NCBI GenBank assembly: GCA_965221185.1
Contig: OZ244866.1
Span: 2,232,001-2,296,000, forward strand
From: Aldehydirespirator sp965221185
Lineage (GTDB): Bacteria; Actinomycetota; Acidimicrobiia; Acidimicrobiales; Aldehydirespiratoraceae
DNA: 64,000 bases
Reading direction: 5' to 3'
The position numbers were made by a program, and so were the translations under genes. Position 1 is the stretch's first letter; each line of letters opens with the position of its first letter. This document shows, piece by piece, positions 7,246 to 15,552 of this stretch. Below the pieces are notes generated by a model. It saw nothing but the letters and a program-made list of their open reading frames with translations, ran no database searches and was not told the DNA's origin.

Positions 7246-9786
7246 TCAACTCTTCACGCGGGAGTCGTCGGGATCGAACACGGCGCCGGTGCCGGCCACC
7301 CGCACCGGGAACAGTTCGTTCATGTACATCACCTGAAGGTCGGTGCCCGGCGCGGCCAACTCCGTTGGTAGGTACGCCATCAGCAGGTGCTTGCCCACCG
7401 ACGGGCCGGGCCCTGCGGTGGTGACCCGCGACACCCTTCCGTGGGAGTCGACGATGCGGTCGCCGTCGAGGGTGAGGATCGGCTCGTTGCCGCCCTGCAT
7501 GTAGCGCTTGCGGCCCCGGCCGTCGTGCAGGTCCTCCACCGTGAGCACGCACATCTTCACCTCGGGGTCGCCCGCCTCCCTGGCGGCCAGATAGGCCTCC
7601 TTGCCGATGAAGTCGGCCGCCTTCACCCGGGGGCGGGCCAGGCCGGCCTCGAGCGGGTTGTACTCGCTCTCGAGCTCGGCTCCCATCAGCCGGTAGCCCT
7701 TCTCGAGCCGGCCCGAGGTGCCGTACACCCCGCCGCCGGTGGGTCGCAGGCCGTAGTCGGCACCGACCCGCATGAGGGCGTCCCACACCGCGGGGCCGTC
7801 GTCCCAGGCCAGGTAGAGCTCCCAGCCGGTGTCGCCCACATAGGAGATGCGGAACAGGGTGGCCGGCACCGGCTGGCCGATGCCGCAGTCGAGCTCCACG
7901 TCCACAAGCGAGCCGTAGGACGATCCCGCCTGGCTCAGGTCGGCGTCGCAGAGGGCGCTGAGCGCCGCGGGGGCGTTGGGTCCCCACAGGCCGAGGGTCG
8001 TGATCTCGTCGGTGACGTTGACGAAGCTCACCGAGCCGTCGGTCGGCATGTGCCGGCGAGCCCAGAACTCGTCGCGGCCGCCGTCGAACACGCCAGTCAC
8101 GACCCGCACCCTGTCCTCGCCGAGGCGCATCATGGTCAGGTCCGAGTGGAAGCCGCCGTCGGGGGTGAGCCACGGTGTGTAGATCGAGCGGCCCACGGGC
8201 ACGTCGATCTTGTTGACTGCGAGCCGGTCGGCGTAGGCCACCGCCCCCGGCCCGGTGAGCTCATAGATCTGGAAGGCACTCAGGTCCACCAGCCCGCAGT
8301 TCTCTCGCAGGTTGAGGTGCTCGGCGATGGTGATCGGGCTCCACCAGCGGGCGTCCCACTCCACCTCCCGGTCCTCCAGCCCGTAGCGCTCGACGAGGTC
8401 GGCGTTGGACTCGAACCACTGGGGCCGCTCCCAGGTGCGGGCCTGAAAAAACAATGCGCCCAGGTCCTCTTGGCGCGAAAAGTAGGGCCCGACCCGCAGG
8501 TTGCGGCGACTCTCCCACTGCTCGGCCGGGTGGACGATGCCGTAAGTCTTGTTGAAGTGCTCGGCGGAACGGGCCCAGATATGTTCGTCCGGCCGCTCCT
8601 CGGGGTAGAAGCGGGAGATGTCGGCGCCGTGGACGTCGATCACCCGGGGATAGCCGAACGTCATCCACTCGGCCACCACCTGCGCCATCCCCGGCCCCTC
8701 CTTGACCCAGACCGCGGCGGCAGACCAGAGGTTGCGCACCTCGGGGATCTCGCCCAGGCACGGCATGGCGTCGGGGGTGAGCGACAGCAGGCCGTTGATG
8801 GCGTACTTGATCTCGGCGTCGCCGAGCATGTCCATCAGCTCGATGGCCTGCTCCATCTGCGGGTCGAAGTCGTCGGCCGTGAACGGCATCTCGGTGGGCG
8901 ACAGCGCAGCCTCCTCGTTGGAGGGGATCTCGTCGGGGTGGTGGAAGATGGGACGGTGGGCGTAGGAGCCCACCTCCATGGAGCCCGCGCTCTGTCGCTC
9001 GTAGCAGAACGTGTCCATGTCGCGCACGATCGGATAGCCGATCTCGTTGTTGGTCTCAGCGAGCACGTCGACCGGGCCGACGTCGGCCATCTGGTGCACG
9101 GCCGGCACCAGCGGGATGCAGGCACCGGCCAGGTTGGCGAGCCGGTTCGACCACACTCCGCAGGCGATCACCACGTACTCCGTCTCGATGGTGCCGGCGT
9201 CGGTGACCACCGCCTTCACGGTGTGGTCGCCGGGGTTCGGTCCGGGCTCGGTGAGAATGTCGAGCACCTCGGTGTTGGCCAGCACGCGGCAGCCGTTGTC
9301 GGTGGCTAGGCGGCGCATGACCGTGCCGGTCTCCAGCGAGTCCACCACCGACACCGTCGGGGAGTAGAAGCCGCCCAGAATGACGTCGGTGTTGACGAAC
9401 GGGACCAGCTCGCCCACCTCGGCGGGGGTGAGCAGGCGAGCCTCGACGCCCCAGGCGGTGGCCGAGGTCATGCGCCGCTGCAACTCGTCCATCCGCTCCT
9501 GCGTGCGGGCCACCTCGATCCCGCCGGAGTCCACCGAAAGGTCCAGGTCCCGGTACTGGTTGGCGCTCTGAACGCCGAGCAGGCACATCTCCTTGTTGTG
9601 GTCCACCGGGAAGATGAAGTTCGATGCGTGCCCGGTGGAGCCGCCCGGGTTGGGCAGCGGTCCCTTGTCCAGCAGCACCAAGTCGCTCCAACCGAGCTTG
9701 GTCAGGTGCCCCACCAGACAGTTGCCGACGATGCCGGCTCCGATCACCACGCACTTTGCGGTGGCGGGGAAGTCGCTCACCTTCAT
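7246..9786 (-). CDS. FAD-dependent dehydrogenase with C-terminal GcvT domain (dimethylglycine/sarcosine dehydrogenase type)
   Basis: A protein of 846 residues, the usual length for dimethylglycine or sarcosine dehydrogenases. It oxidises an N-methyl group and hands the carbon to tetrahydrofolate, giving 5,10-methylene-THF. The N-terminal Rossmann motif is VIGAGIVG (residues 14-21). GSTGHASN places His53 at the position that binds FAD covalently in liver dimethylglycine dehydrogenase. The DAO fold runs to about residue 440, followed by FAO_M and GcvT-like folate-binding domains (GVYGTSGRLEKGYRLMGAEL near 725). I chose ATG 9786 because AGGAGG precedes it; a longer frame to 9996 adds non-homologous residues. 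etfB-etfA follow and fhs diverges. Dimethylglycine versus sarcosine cannot be decided here. Confidence 0.88.
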   Translation of the reverse strand: MKVSDFPATAKCVVIGAGIVGNCLVGHLTKLGWSDLVLLDKGPLPNPGGSTGHASNFIFPVDHNKEMCLLGVQSANQYRDLDLSVDSGGIEVARTQERMDELQRRMTSATAWGVEARLLTPAEVGELVPFVNTDVILGGFYSPTVSVVDSLETGTVMRRLATDNGCRVLANTEVLDILTEPGPNPGDHTVKAVVTDAGTIETEYVVIACGVWSNRLANLAGACIPLVPAVHQMADVGPVDVLAETNNEIGYPIVRDMDTFCYERQSAGSMEVGSYAHRPIFHHPDEIPSNEEAALSPTEMPFTADDFDPQMEQAIELMDMLGDAEIKYAINGLLSLTPDAMPCLGEIPEVRNLWSAAAVWVKEGPGMAQVVAEWMTFGYPRVIDVHGADISRFYPEERPDEHIWARSAEHFNKTYGIVHPAEQWESRRNLRVGPYFSRQEDLGALFFQARTWERPQWFESNADLVERYGLEDREVEWDARWWSPITIAEHLNLRENCGLVDLSAFQIYELTGPGAVAYADRLAVNKIDVPVGRSIYTPWLTPDGGFHSDLTMMRLGEDRVRVVTGVFDGGRDEFWARRHMPTDGSVSFVNVTDEITTLGLWGPNAPAALSALCDADLSQAGSSYGSLVDVELDCGIGQPVPATLFRISYVGDTGWELYLAWDDGPAVWDALMRVGADYGLRPTGGGVYGTSGRLEKGYRLMGAELESEYNPLEAGLARPRVKAADFIGKEAYLAAREAGDPEVKMCVLTVEDLHDGRGRKRYMQGGNEPILTLDGDRIVDSHGRVSRVTTAGPGPSVGKHLLMAYLPTELAAPGTDLQVMYMNELFPVRVAGTGAVFDPDDSRVKS

Positions 9787-9989
9787 TCCTCCTGTGCTGC
9801 CATGCCAGCGAGACTGGGATCTTATGTAGTGTGCGGCGTCCGCTCTCGGGGCAGGTGCCACATCGGCGTTCTGTAATGCGGAATCGTTCCGAGATGCGGA
9901 ACGACAAGCTACCCTCCGGAGCGGCGCTATGCCAACACTCCGGCCGGTGCCGACAACCGCGCAAGACTGATGCGAAAGGAAGGGCAACG
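9787..9989. promoter_or_regulatory. Divergent promoter region, dehydrogenase-etf / fhs-metF
   Basis: 203 bases between two oppositely oriented C1 operons. It holds the palindrome GTTCCG-AGATG-CGGAAC at 9886-9902, about 85-100 bases from each start, preceded by an extra CGGAAT half-site at 9879. A weak -10-like TAAGAT for the minus gene lies at 9819-9824. Ribosome sites at the two ends are AGGAGG (minus) and AAAGGAAGG (plus). No riboswitch fold is apparent. Confidence 0.6.
9886..9902. promoter_or_regulatory. 17-bp palindromic operator GTTCCG-N5-CGGAAC
   Basis: Perfect 6-bp arms around a 5-bp spacer (AGATG). The same arms with spacer GCATA occur at 17405-17421 in the folD/serA divergent promoter. 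Size and symmetry fit an IclR-type dimer site, and the IclR gene at 4502-5245 is the nearest candidate. Binding itself is inferred. Confidence 0.6.
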
Positions 9990-11693
9990 ATGCCATTTCC
10001 GACCGACTTGGAGATCGCCTCCCAGGCCAAGCTCAAGCCGCTCGACTCGATCGCCGCCGACGCCGGCATCCCGGCCGAGATGCTGGAGCCCTACGGCACG
10101 GGTGCGGCCAAAGTGAGCCTCGATGCGGCGGAGGCCATGGCCCAAGCAGGCCGGCCGCTGGCCCGCTACGTGGTGGTGTCGGCCATCACACCCACGCCGC
10201 TCGGCGAGGGCAAGACCACCACCACCGTCGGGCTCGGCCAGGCTTTCCAGCACATTGGCCGCACCGCCACCATCGCCATCCGCCAGCCGTCCATGGGCCC
10301 CACTTTCGGCATCAAGGGCGGCGCGGCCGGGGGCGGCTACAGCCAGGTGGTGCCCATGGAGCTGTTCAACCTGCACCTCACCGGCGACATGCACGCCGTG
10401 ACGGCCGCCCACAACCTGTGTTCGGCCATGGTGGACGCCCACCTCTACCACGGCAACGAGCTTGGCCTCGACCTATACAACATCACCTGGCGCCGGGTGC
10501 TGGATGTGAACGACCGGGCCCTGCGCAACATCACGCTGGGGCTGGGCGGCCGCCTCGACGGAGTGCCCCGGGAGTCGGGCTTCGACATCACCGCGGCCTC
10601 CGAGGTGATGGCCGCGCTGGCTCTGTGCACCGGACTGCACGACCTGAGGGCCCGGCTGGGGCGCATCGTGGTGGGATACACCAAGGCCGGCACGCCCGTG
10701 ACCGCCGAGGAGATCGGCGTGGCCGGGTCGATGGCCGTGATCCTGCGCGAGGCCATCAAGCCCAACTTGATGCAGACCCTCGAGAACACGCCCGCGCTGG
10801 TTCACACCGGGCCGTTCGGCAACATCGCCACCGGCAACTCCTCCATCGTGGCCGACCAGGTGGGCATCCGCACATCGGACTTCCTGCTCACCGAGGCCGG
10901 CTTCGGCGCCGACATGGGCGCCGAGCGTTTCTTCAACATCAAGTGCCGCTACTCGGGAATCGCCCCGGACGCCGCCGTGCTGGTGGCCACCGTGCGAGGA
11001 CTGAAGGCGCACTCCGGCAATCACAGGATCGTGGCCGGGCGGCCACTGCCCGAGGCGCTCTTGGCCGAGAACCCCGACGAGGTCCATGCCGGCGGCGACA
11101 ACCTCCGCAAGCAGCTCGACAACATGCGCATCCACGGCTGCACGCCCGTGGTGGCCATCAACGTGTTCCCCGGGGACCATGCGGCCGACATCGCGGCGAT
11201 CGGCGAGATCGCGGCCGAGTACAACGCCCGCTCGGCGGAGACCACCCACTTCGCCGACGGCGGCCGGGGCGCTACGGAGCTGGCCGAGGCGGTGGCCGAG
11301 GCGGCCGACGAGCCCAGCAACTTCTCGGTGCTGTACCCCGACGAGGCGTCGTTGAAGTCCAAGATCGAGACGGTTGCCACCCGGGTGTACGGCGCTGACG
11401 GAGTGGAGTACTCCAGCACGGCGGAAAAGCAGCTCGCCACCTTCACCGAGGCCGGGTTCGGGAATCTGCCGGTGTGCATTGCCAAGACGCACCTGTCGAT
11501 CTCGTCGGACCCGTCGTTGAAGGGCGCACCGACCGGATGGACCTTGCCGGTGCGCGAGGTCCGGGCCTCTGTGGGGGCCGGCTTCGTGTACCCCATCTGC
11601 GGCGACATGCGCACCATGCCCGGGCTGGGCCGGATGCCGGCCGCCATGAGCATCGACATCGACGCCGACGGCAACATCGTCGGCCTGAGCTGA
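9990..11693 (+). CDS. fhs: Formate-tetrahydrofolate ligase
   Basis: A 567-residue enzyme interconverting formate, THF and ATP with 10-formyl-THF, ADP and phosphate. The P-loop TPLGEGKTTTTVGLGQA is at about residues 68-84, and GPTFGIKGGAAGGGYSQVVP is characteristic of the family. The C-terminus carries MPGLGRMPAAMSIDID. ATG 9990 is preceded by AAAGGAAGG; the longer upstream frame has no homology. With FolD and the formate dehydrogenase in this window, Fhs can run in reverse, making ATP and formate from methyl-derived 10-formyl-THF. That direction is inferred from context. It heads the fhs-metF operon, divergent from the dehydrogenase. Confidence 0.96.
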   Translation: MPFPTDLEIASQAKLKPLDSIAADAGIPAEMLEPYGTGAAKVSLDAAEAMAQAGRPLARYVVVSAITPTPLGEGKTTTTVGLGQAFQHIGRTATIAIRQPSMGPTFGIKGGAAGGGYSQVVPMELFNLHLTGDMHAVTAAHNLCSAMVDAHLYHGNELGLDLYNITWRRVLDVNDRALRNITLGLGGRLDGVPRESGFDITAASEVMAALALCTGLHDLRARLGRIVVGYTKAGTPVTAEEIGVAGSMAVILREAIKPNLMQTLENTPALVHTGPFGNIATGNSSIVADQVGIRTSDFLLTEAGFGADMGAERFFNIKCRYSGIAPDAAVLVATVRGLKAHSGNHRIVAGRPLPEALLAENPDEVHAGGDNLRKQLDNMRIHGCTPVVAINVFPGDHAADIAAIGEIAAEYNARSAETTHFADGGRGATELAEAVAEAADEPSNFSVLYPDEASLKSKIETVATRVYGADGVEYSSTAEKQLATFTEAGFGNLPVCIAKTHLSISSDPSLKGAPTGWTLPVREVRASVGAGFVYPICGDMRTMPGLGRMPAAMSIDIDADGNIVGLS

Positions 11694-11709
11694 AGGTCTG
11701 ACTGCGAGG

Positions 11710-11811
11710 ATGCTGTCGAGACTGCGACGCGCCCCGACGGGCGCGGGACCACGCCCCGACGACGACACATCGTCGCAGCCCGACCGGCCGAGCGACAAAG
11801 GGGTGCGATGA
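11710..11811 (+). CDS. 33-residue small ORF duplicating the metF start
   Basis: ATG 11710 opens MLSRLRRAPTGAG and ends at TGA 11809-11811, which overlaps the metF ATG as ATGATG. Its first 12 residues nearly repeat those of metF (MLQRLRRAPTGA). A 23-base exact direct repeat (11722-11744 and 11823-11845) lies 101 bases apart, so a duplication of the gene start explains it. The tail is Asp/Pro/Arg-rich and resembles nothing I know. It may act as a coupling leader peptide or be a duplication relic. Confidence 0.4.
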   Translation: MLSRLRRAPTGAGPRPDDDTSSQPDRPSDKGVR

Positions 11812-11845
11812 TGTTGCAACGTCTGCGACGCGCCCCGACGGGCGC
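11722..11845 (+). repeat. 23-bp direct repeat pair at the metF start
   Basis: CTGCGACGCGCCCCGACGGG plus CGC occurs at 11722-11744 and again at 11823-11845. Each copy contains GCGCCC-CGAC-GGGCGC, a perfect 6-bp stem. The second copy is inside the first codons of metF, so either hairpin could influence its translation. Confidence 0.7.
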
Positions 11846-12692
11846 CACGGCCGAGAGCAGCGATGCGCGGGACTACCGGCTGGCGATGGTCGACGACTTG
11901 ACCTACGAGGTCATACCGCTCAAAAGCCTCGACGCGGCGCTTGAGGCGCTGCCGCCGGGTTCCCGGGTGTCGGTTACGGCGTCGCCGGTGAAGGGGCAGG
12001 ACGCTACCTGCGAGATAACCGAGCGGGTGGCCGCCATGGGCCACGAGGCCATCCCCCACGTCTCGGCTCGGTTGGTGCCCGACCGGGCTCGGGTTGTCGA
12101 GTTGGCGGGCTGGCTGCGCTCGGCCGGGGTGTCGACGATGTTCCTGGTCGGCGGCGACGTGGAATCGCCAGGCGCCTATTCCGACGCGGCCTCGTTCCTG
12201 CGAGACCTGCTCGAGTGCGACCACGGGCTGACCACGATCGGCGTGACCGCCTACCCGCACGGCCACCCGCTGATCGCCGACGGGGCGCTGCACGAAGCGC
12301 TGCACGCCAAGCAGGAGCTGTTGGCCTCCGCCGGCGCGGAGGGCTACTGCAGCACGCAGATGTGCTTCGACCCGGGCCGCATCGAGAGCTGGCTGCGAGC
12401 CGAGCGGGCCTCAGGGCTGACGCTGCCCGTGCATCTGGGGATCTCGGGCGTGGTCGACCGGACCAAGCTCCTGACCATGGGGGCGCGCTTGGGCGTCGGG
12501 CCGTCGCTGCGCTACCTGCGTAAGAACCGGGCCGCCATCACCAGGCTGATGACGTCGCGCAACTACGACCCCGACCACTTGCTAGCCGCGCTGAGCCCGC
12601 ACCTGGCAGATCTGGGCGTGACCGGCCTGCACGTGTTCACCTTCAACCAGGTAGCAGCCACCACCGCCTGGCAAGCCTCCCACCACGGCTAG
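11808..12692 (+). CDS. metF: Methylenetetrahydrofolate reductase family protein
   Basis: A TIM-barrel flavoprotein of 294 residues (or 293 from ATG 11811) in the MTHFR family, which reduces 5,10-methylene-THF to 5-methyl-THF. Segments seen include EVIPLKSLDAALEALPPGSRVSVTASP, the HVSARL and MFLVGGD motifs, and the C-terminal LHVFTFNQV, which corresponds to the HFYTLN strand of MetF. It is distantly related to E. coli MetF and belongs to the short actinobacterial branch found beside C1 genes. It is coupled to the small ORF upstream and lies 114 bases after fhs. An alternative is a reverse-acting methyl-THF oxidase in methyl-group catabolism. Confidence 0.8.
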   Translation: MMLQRLRRAPTGATAESSDARDYRLAMVDDLTYEVIPLKSLDAALEALPPGSRVSVTASPVKGQDATCEITERVAAMGHEAIPHVSARLVPDRARVVELAGWLRSAGVSTMFLVGGDVESPGAYSDAASFLRDLLECDHGLTTIGVTAYPHGHPLIADGALHEALHAKQELLASAGAEGYCSTQMCFDPGRIESWLRAERASGLTLPVHLGISGVVDRTKLLTMGARLGVGPSLRYLRKNRAAITRLMTSRNYDPDHLLAALSPHLADLGVTGLHVFTFNQVAATTAWQASHHG

Positions 12693-12726
12693 GCCCCGGC
12701 CTAGGCCCACCGCGCCGCCACCAACC

Positions 12727-12775
12727 GAAATTGACTTAGTTGTCACCACATATTGTGCACAACTAAGTCAATTTC
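12727..12775. terminator. Long perfect hairpin between convergent genes
   Basis: Two perfectly complementary 17-base arms (12727-12743 and 12759-12775, GAAATTGACTTAGTTGT and its complement) with a 15-base loop. It lies between metF and the convergent DUF559 gene, whose TGA (12768-12770) is inside the right arm. Composition is much more A+T-rich than the surroundings. A bidirectional terminator is the simplest reading, but a stem this long without a T-tract is unusual. Confidence 0.6.
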
Positions 12776-13685
12776 GAGAGGGAACGCCGCAGGCTGTGGC
12801 AACTTGAGCGCACAGGGTGCTGGGACGACTGATGTAGTCGCCCCAAGTGAAGTTCAGCACCGTCCAGCCCGCGACGGTCAAAGCATTCCGTCGTCGCGGG
12901 TCGGCGACGAACGACTCGTGGTTGAGGTGATACCGGACGCTGTCGAGTTCAATGGCTACGCGATGAGCGGGGTATGCGAGGTCGACCTGAGCGAGGAAAG
13001 CGCCGTCCGTGCCGTTGATGCGGTACTCAAGGCGCGGTCGGGCAAGGCCAGCATCGATGAGAAGCTCCTCCACCATCCGGCTCCACTCGCTCAGCGGAAC
13101 GGGATCGTCGCCTAGGCGATCCGTGAGAACGTCCCGCAGCGCCGCGCAGCCGTTCCGGCCCTGGCGGAGGTGCAGTGCGAGCACGCCATGGAGATCTGAC
13201 GGTCGAAGCCGCCTGTCCCGCAGGACGGCATCGATAGCAGCAATCAGTTGCTTGCGGGTCACGACCGAGGCCAAGTCGAGCATTGTCCTGGCGAGGCCCG
13301 TGCACGGCACTCCCTGGCGTTCCACCGGCTTGGCCAGGCTCAACTGGCTCGACTGGTGGAGGACCACCCCCGCCATCGAGGGGAGCCTACCCCTAGGGAC
13401 CGTCAACTCGATCGGGCCGAGCCTGTACCCGTCGATGCCATGCACAGCCGCCGCCGACTGATGGCTGGCCAGTCCGTCGTGAGCCATGCACGCTGCAAGC
13501 AACTTCGACAGCGGTGTCGGTGAGACGGCTGTGTGTCGGTACACGCCCCGTGCCTCCCGTACCCACCGCTCCGTTGCCAAGCGGTGATCGACTTGCCGCT
13601 TCGTCATGCCATCGGCAAGCGCCTGCGCACGAGTAGTGAGCCCGTGCTGTCGCTTCATCCGCCTCAGAACCCGCTCCTCCCCCAT
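12768..13685 (-). CDS. AbiEi-type winged-helix / DUF559 endonuclease-like protein
   Basis: About 305 residues. The N-terminal part (MKRQHGLTTRAQALADGM, LATERWVREARGVYR) matches the winged-helix domain of AbiEi-like type IV antitoxins. The C-terminal part (about 200-300) has the DUF559/Vsr-like layout: YRINGTDGAFLAQVDLAYP, VAIELDSVRYH, and RRRNALTVAGWTVLNFTW. I chose ATG 13685 because GGAGG precedes it; the longer frame to 13853 runs through an AT-rich promoter. Such genes are common single genes in Actinobacteria, of unknown role. No toxin partner is adjacent. Confidence 0.75.
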   Translation of the reverse strand: MGEERVLRRMKRQHGLTTRAQALADGMTKRQVDHRLATERWVREARGVYRHTAVSPTPLSKLLAACMAHDGLASHQSAAAVHGIDGYRLGPIELTVPRGRLPSMAGVVLHQSSQLSLAKPVERQGVPCTGLARTMLDLASVVTRKQLIAAIDAVLRDRRLRPSDLHGVLALHLRQGRNGCAALRDVLTDRLGDDPVPLSEWSRMVEELLIDAGLARPRLEYRINGTDGAFLAQVDLAYPAHRVAIELDSVRYHLNHESFVADPRRRNALTVAGWTVLNFTWGDYISRPSTLCAQVATACGVPSRN

Positions 13686-14091
13686 CGGCACCGCCTCCGA
13701 TGCTGCGTGGCCGTCCAAGTCCGGTGCCCGGCCAGGACGCGCTCCGGCTGGACCATCACAGTATATATTGATCAATATTGTGAATACATTATATAGCTGA
13801 CACAGACTTGGGTTCCTTCGGTCTGGCCGATGCCCGCCCGCGCAGGAGGCCATTGGCGGCCTTCGGTCCAGCCGGACAGGATGCTGGCCGACGCTCGCGG
13901 GCGCAGGCGCTTCGAGGCTCGCACTGCCCGCTGCTCGGCTCGATCAGATTGCTCCGGGTATGGTAAGCGTTCGAACCGAGCCAGGAACCTCGCCTTCGCG
14001 GCTTCGGGCCATCGGATCAACCCGCACATGGACCGAGGGCAGCAGCGGGGCATCGCCAGTGATGTCACAGCGGGGATGTACGTTCGCGTGC
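13686..14091. other. Intergenic region between DUF559 gene and rmuC
   Basis: 406 bases with no convincing gene. The stretch 13762-13798 is strikingly A+T-rich (ATATATTGATCAATATTG...CATTATATAG) and contains the 14-bp palindrome ATATTGATCAATAT at 13765-13778. This is probably the divergent promoter region. The rest (13800-14090) is ordinary G+C-rich sequence with no repeat or RNA that I can recognise. Confidence 0.55.
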
Positions 14092-15495
14092 ATGGAACCG
14101 ACAGCAGCAATCGTGCTCATCGCCGCTCTCGCGGCAGTGGCTGCGGCAGCAGCGATCCTGCGGATCAAGCGCCCTTCCAGAGTAGTCGAGGCCCCCAGCG
14201 ACATTGCACGGCTGACCGTCCGGCTGGAGGAACGCGAGCGGGAGGTGAGCCAAGTCCGGGATGAGCGCGATTCGGCCCGCAGCGAGCGCGACTCGGCCCG
14301 CCTGGAGTTGGCGGCGGCCCAGAGGGAGCTCGCCGCCGTGAAGGCGGATCACCAGGCCCGGACCGAGGAGTTGGCCACCGCACGCGAGCAACTGGACAAC
14401 CAGTTCAAGGGATTGGCCGCCGGGGTCCTCAGGGACAGCACCGAATCGCTGCTCAGGCAGGCGAAGGAGCAGTTCGACAACCAGCGGCAATTGAGTACAG
14501 CCGAACTTGAACAGCGCAAGGAGGCCATCGACAACCTTGTGGGGCCCATCCGCGAGAGTCTTGAGAAGCTGGGTGAGCACGCCAACGCGATCGAGCAGAA
14601 GCGGGCAGGGGCCTACGAGCGCCTGACCTCTCAGATTGCCTCGCTCCAGAAGGTCGCTGGGAGTCTCAGCGAGGCGCTGAGGTCGCCCAACATTCGGGGC
14701 CAGTGGGCCGAGCAGGAGCTGGGCAACATCTTGGAGCTCTCGGGGCTGCAACAGCACATCGACTACTACCCCCAGTACACGGTTGATGTCCCCGGGAGCC
14801 GCCTGCGGCCCGACGCGGTCGTGAACGTGCCCGGTGGTCTCAAGGTGGTCATCGACGCCAAGGCGCCGTTGGAGAACTATCTGAAGGCCCACGAGGCCAC
14901 CGACGACCGCCAGGAACGAGACCTGCTGACCCATCACGCCTCTGCCATCTCAAGACACGTCAAGAGCCTGGGCGAACGGGACTACGCCGATGCCGTCGCC
15001 GGTTCTCCGGACTTCGTGCTGATGTTCGTGCCCGCCGACCCCATCCTCGACTCAGCCATGAAGGTGCAGCCGACTCTGTGGGAGCAGGCATGGCAGGAGC
15101 ACCGGGTGCTCATCGCGACCCCCGGGCTGCTCTTGGCCTTCCTGCGGACGGTCGCCCTGGCCTGGCAGCAGCAGGACATGCAGAAGAACGCGCAGGAGAT
15201 CGCGGACCTCGGCAAGGAGCTCCATGACCGCCTGCGAGTCTTCGCCGAGCACATGCACGGTGTCGGCAAGGGCCTCGATCAGGCCCTCACCGCCTACAAC
15301 CGCGGCGTCGGCTCACTCGAGGGCCGGGTGCTGCCCCAGGCCCGCCGCTTCGAGGATCTGGGTGTGATAGCAGACAGCAATCGCATCCCCGAACTGACGC
15401 CTGTAGACGACACCGTTCGAGCGATGAGCGAACAAGACGAAGCAGCAGGCGCCACGGGCCCGAGCAGCCTGTTGGCCCACAAGCGCAGCGCCTAG
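14092..15495 (+). CDS. rmuC: DNA recombination protein RmuC
   Basis: A 467-residue RmuC homologue. It has an N-terminal membrane anchor (residues 2-24, IVLIAALAAVAAAAAIL), a long coiled coil (about 38-190, EEREREVSQVRDERDSARSE), then the RmuC nuclease-like domain with GQWAEQELGNILELSGL and DAVVNVPGGLKVVIDAKAP (PD-(D/E)xK-type core). RmuC limits inversions and gross rearrangements. I placed the start at ATG 14092, directly before the anchor; an upstream frame to 13960 has no family similarity. It is followed by the aldolase gene on the same strand after 57 bases. Confidence 0.93.
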   Translation: MEPTAAIVLIAALAAVAAAAAILRIKRPSRVVEAPSDIARLTVRLEEREREVSQVRDERDSARSERDSARLELAAAQRELAAVKADHQARTEELATAREQLDNQFKGLAAGVLRDSTESLLRQAKEQFDNQRQLSTAELEQRKEAIDNLVGPIRESLEKLGEHANAIEQKRAGAYERLTSQIASLQKVAGSLSEALRSPNIRGQWAEQELGNILELSGLQQHIDYYPQYTVDVPGSRLRPDAVVNVPGGLKVVIDAKAPLENYLKAHEATDDRQERDLLTHHASAISRHVKSLGERDYADAVAGSPDFVLMFVPADPILDSAMKVQPTLWEQAWQEHRVLIATPGLLLAFLRTVALAWQQQDMQKNAQEIADLGKELHDRLRVFAEHMHGVGKGLDQALTAYNRGVGSLEGRVLPQARRFEDLGVIADSNRIPELTPVDDTVRAMSEQDEAAGATGPSSLLAHKRSA

Positions 15496-15552
15496 AGACC
15501 GAGCGGCCACGACCCTTGACTGCCGGCATCGGGGCTATGGCAGAATGGGGAC

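Noticed and set aside
9787..9989. Glycine or SAM riboswitch before the C1 genes
   Set aside because: I could not find the conserved core elements; the palindrome explains the symmetry.
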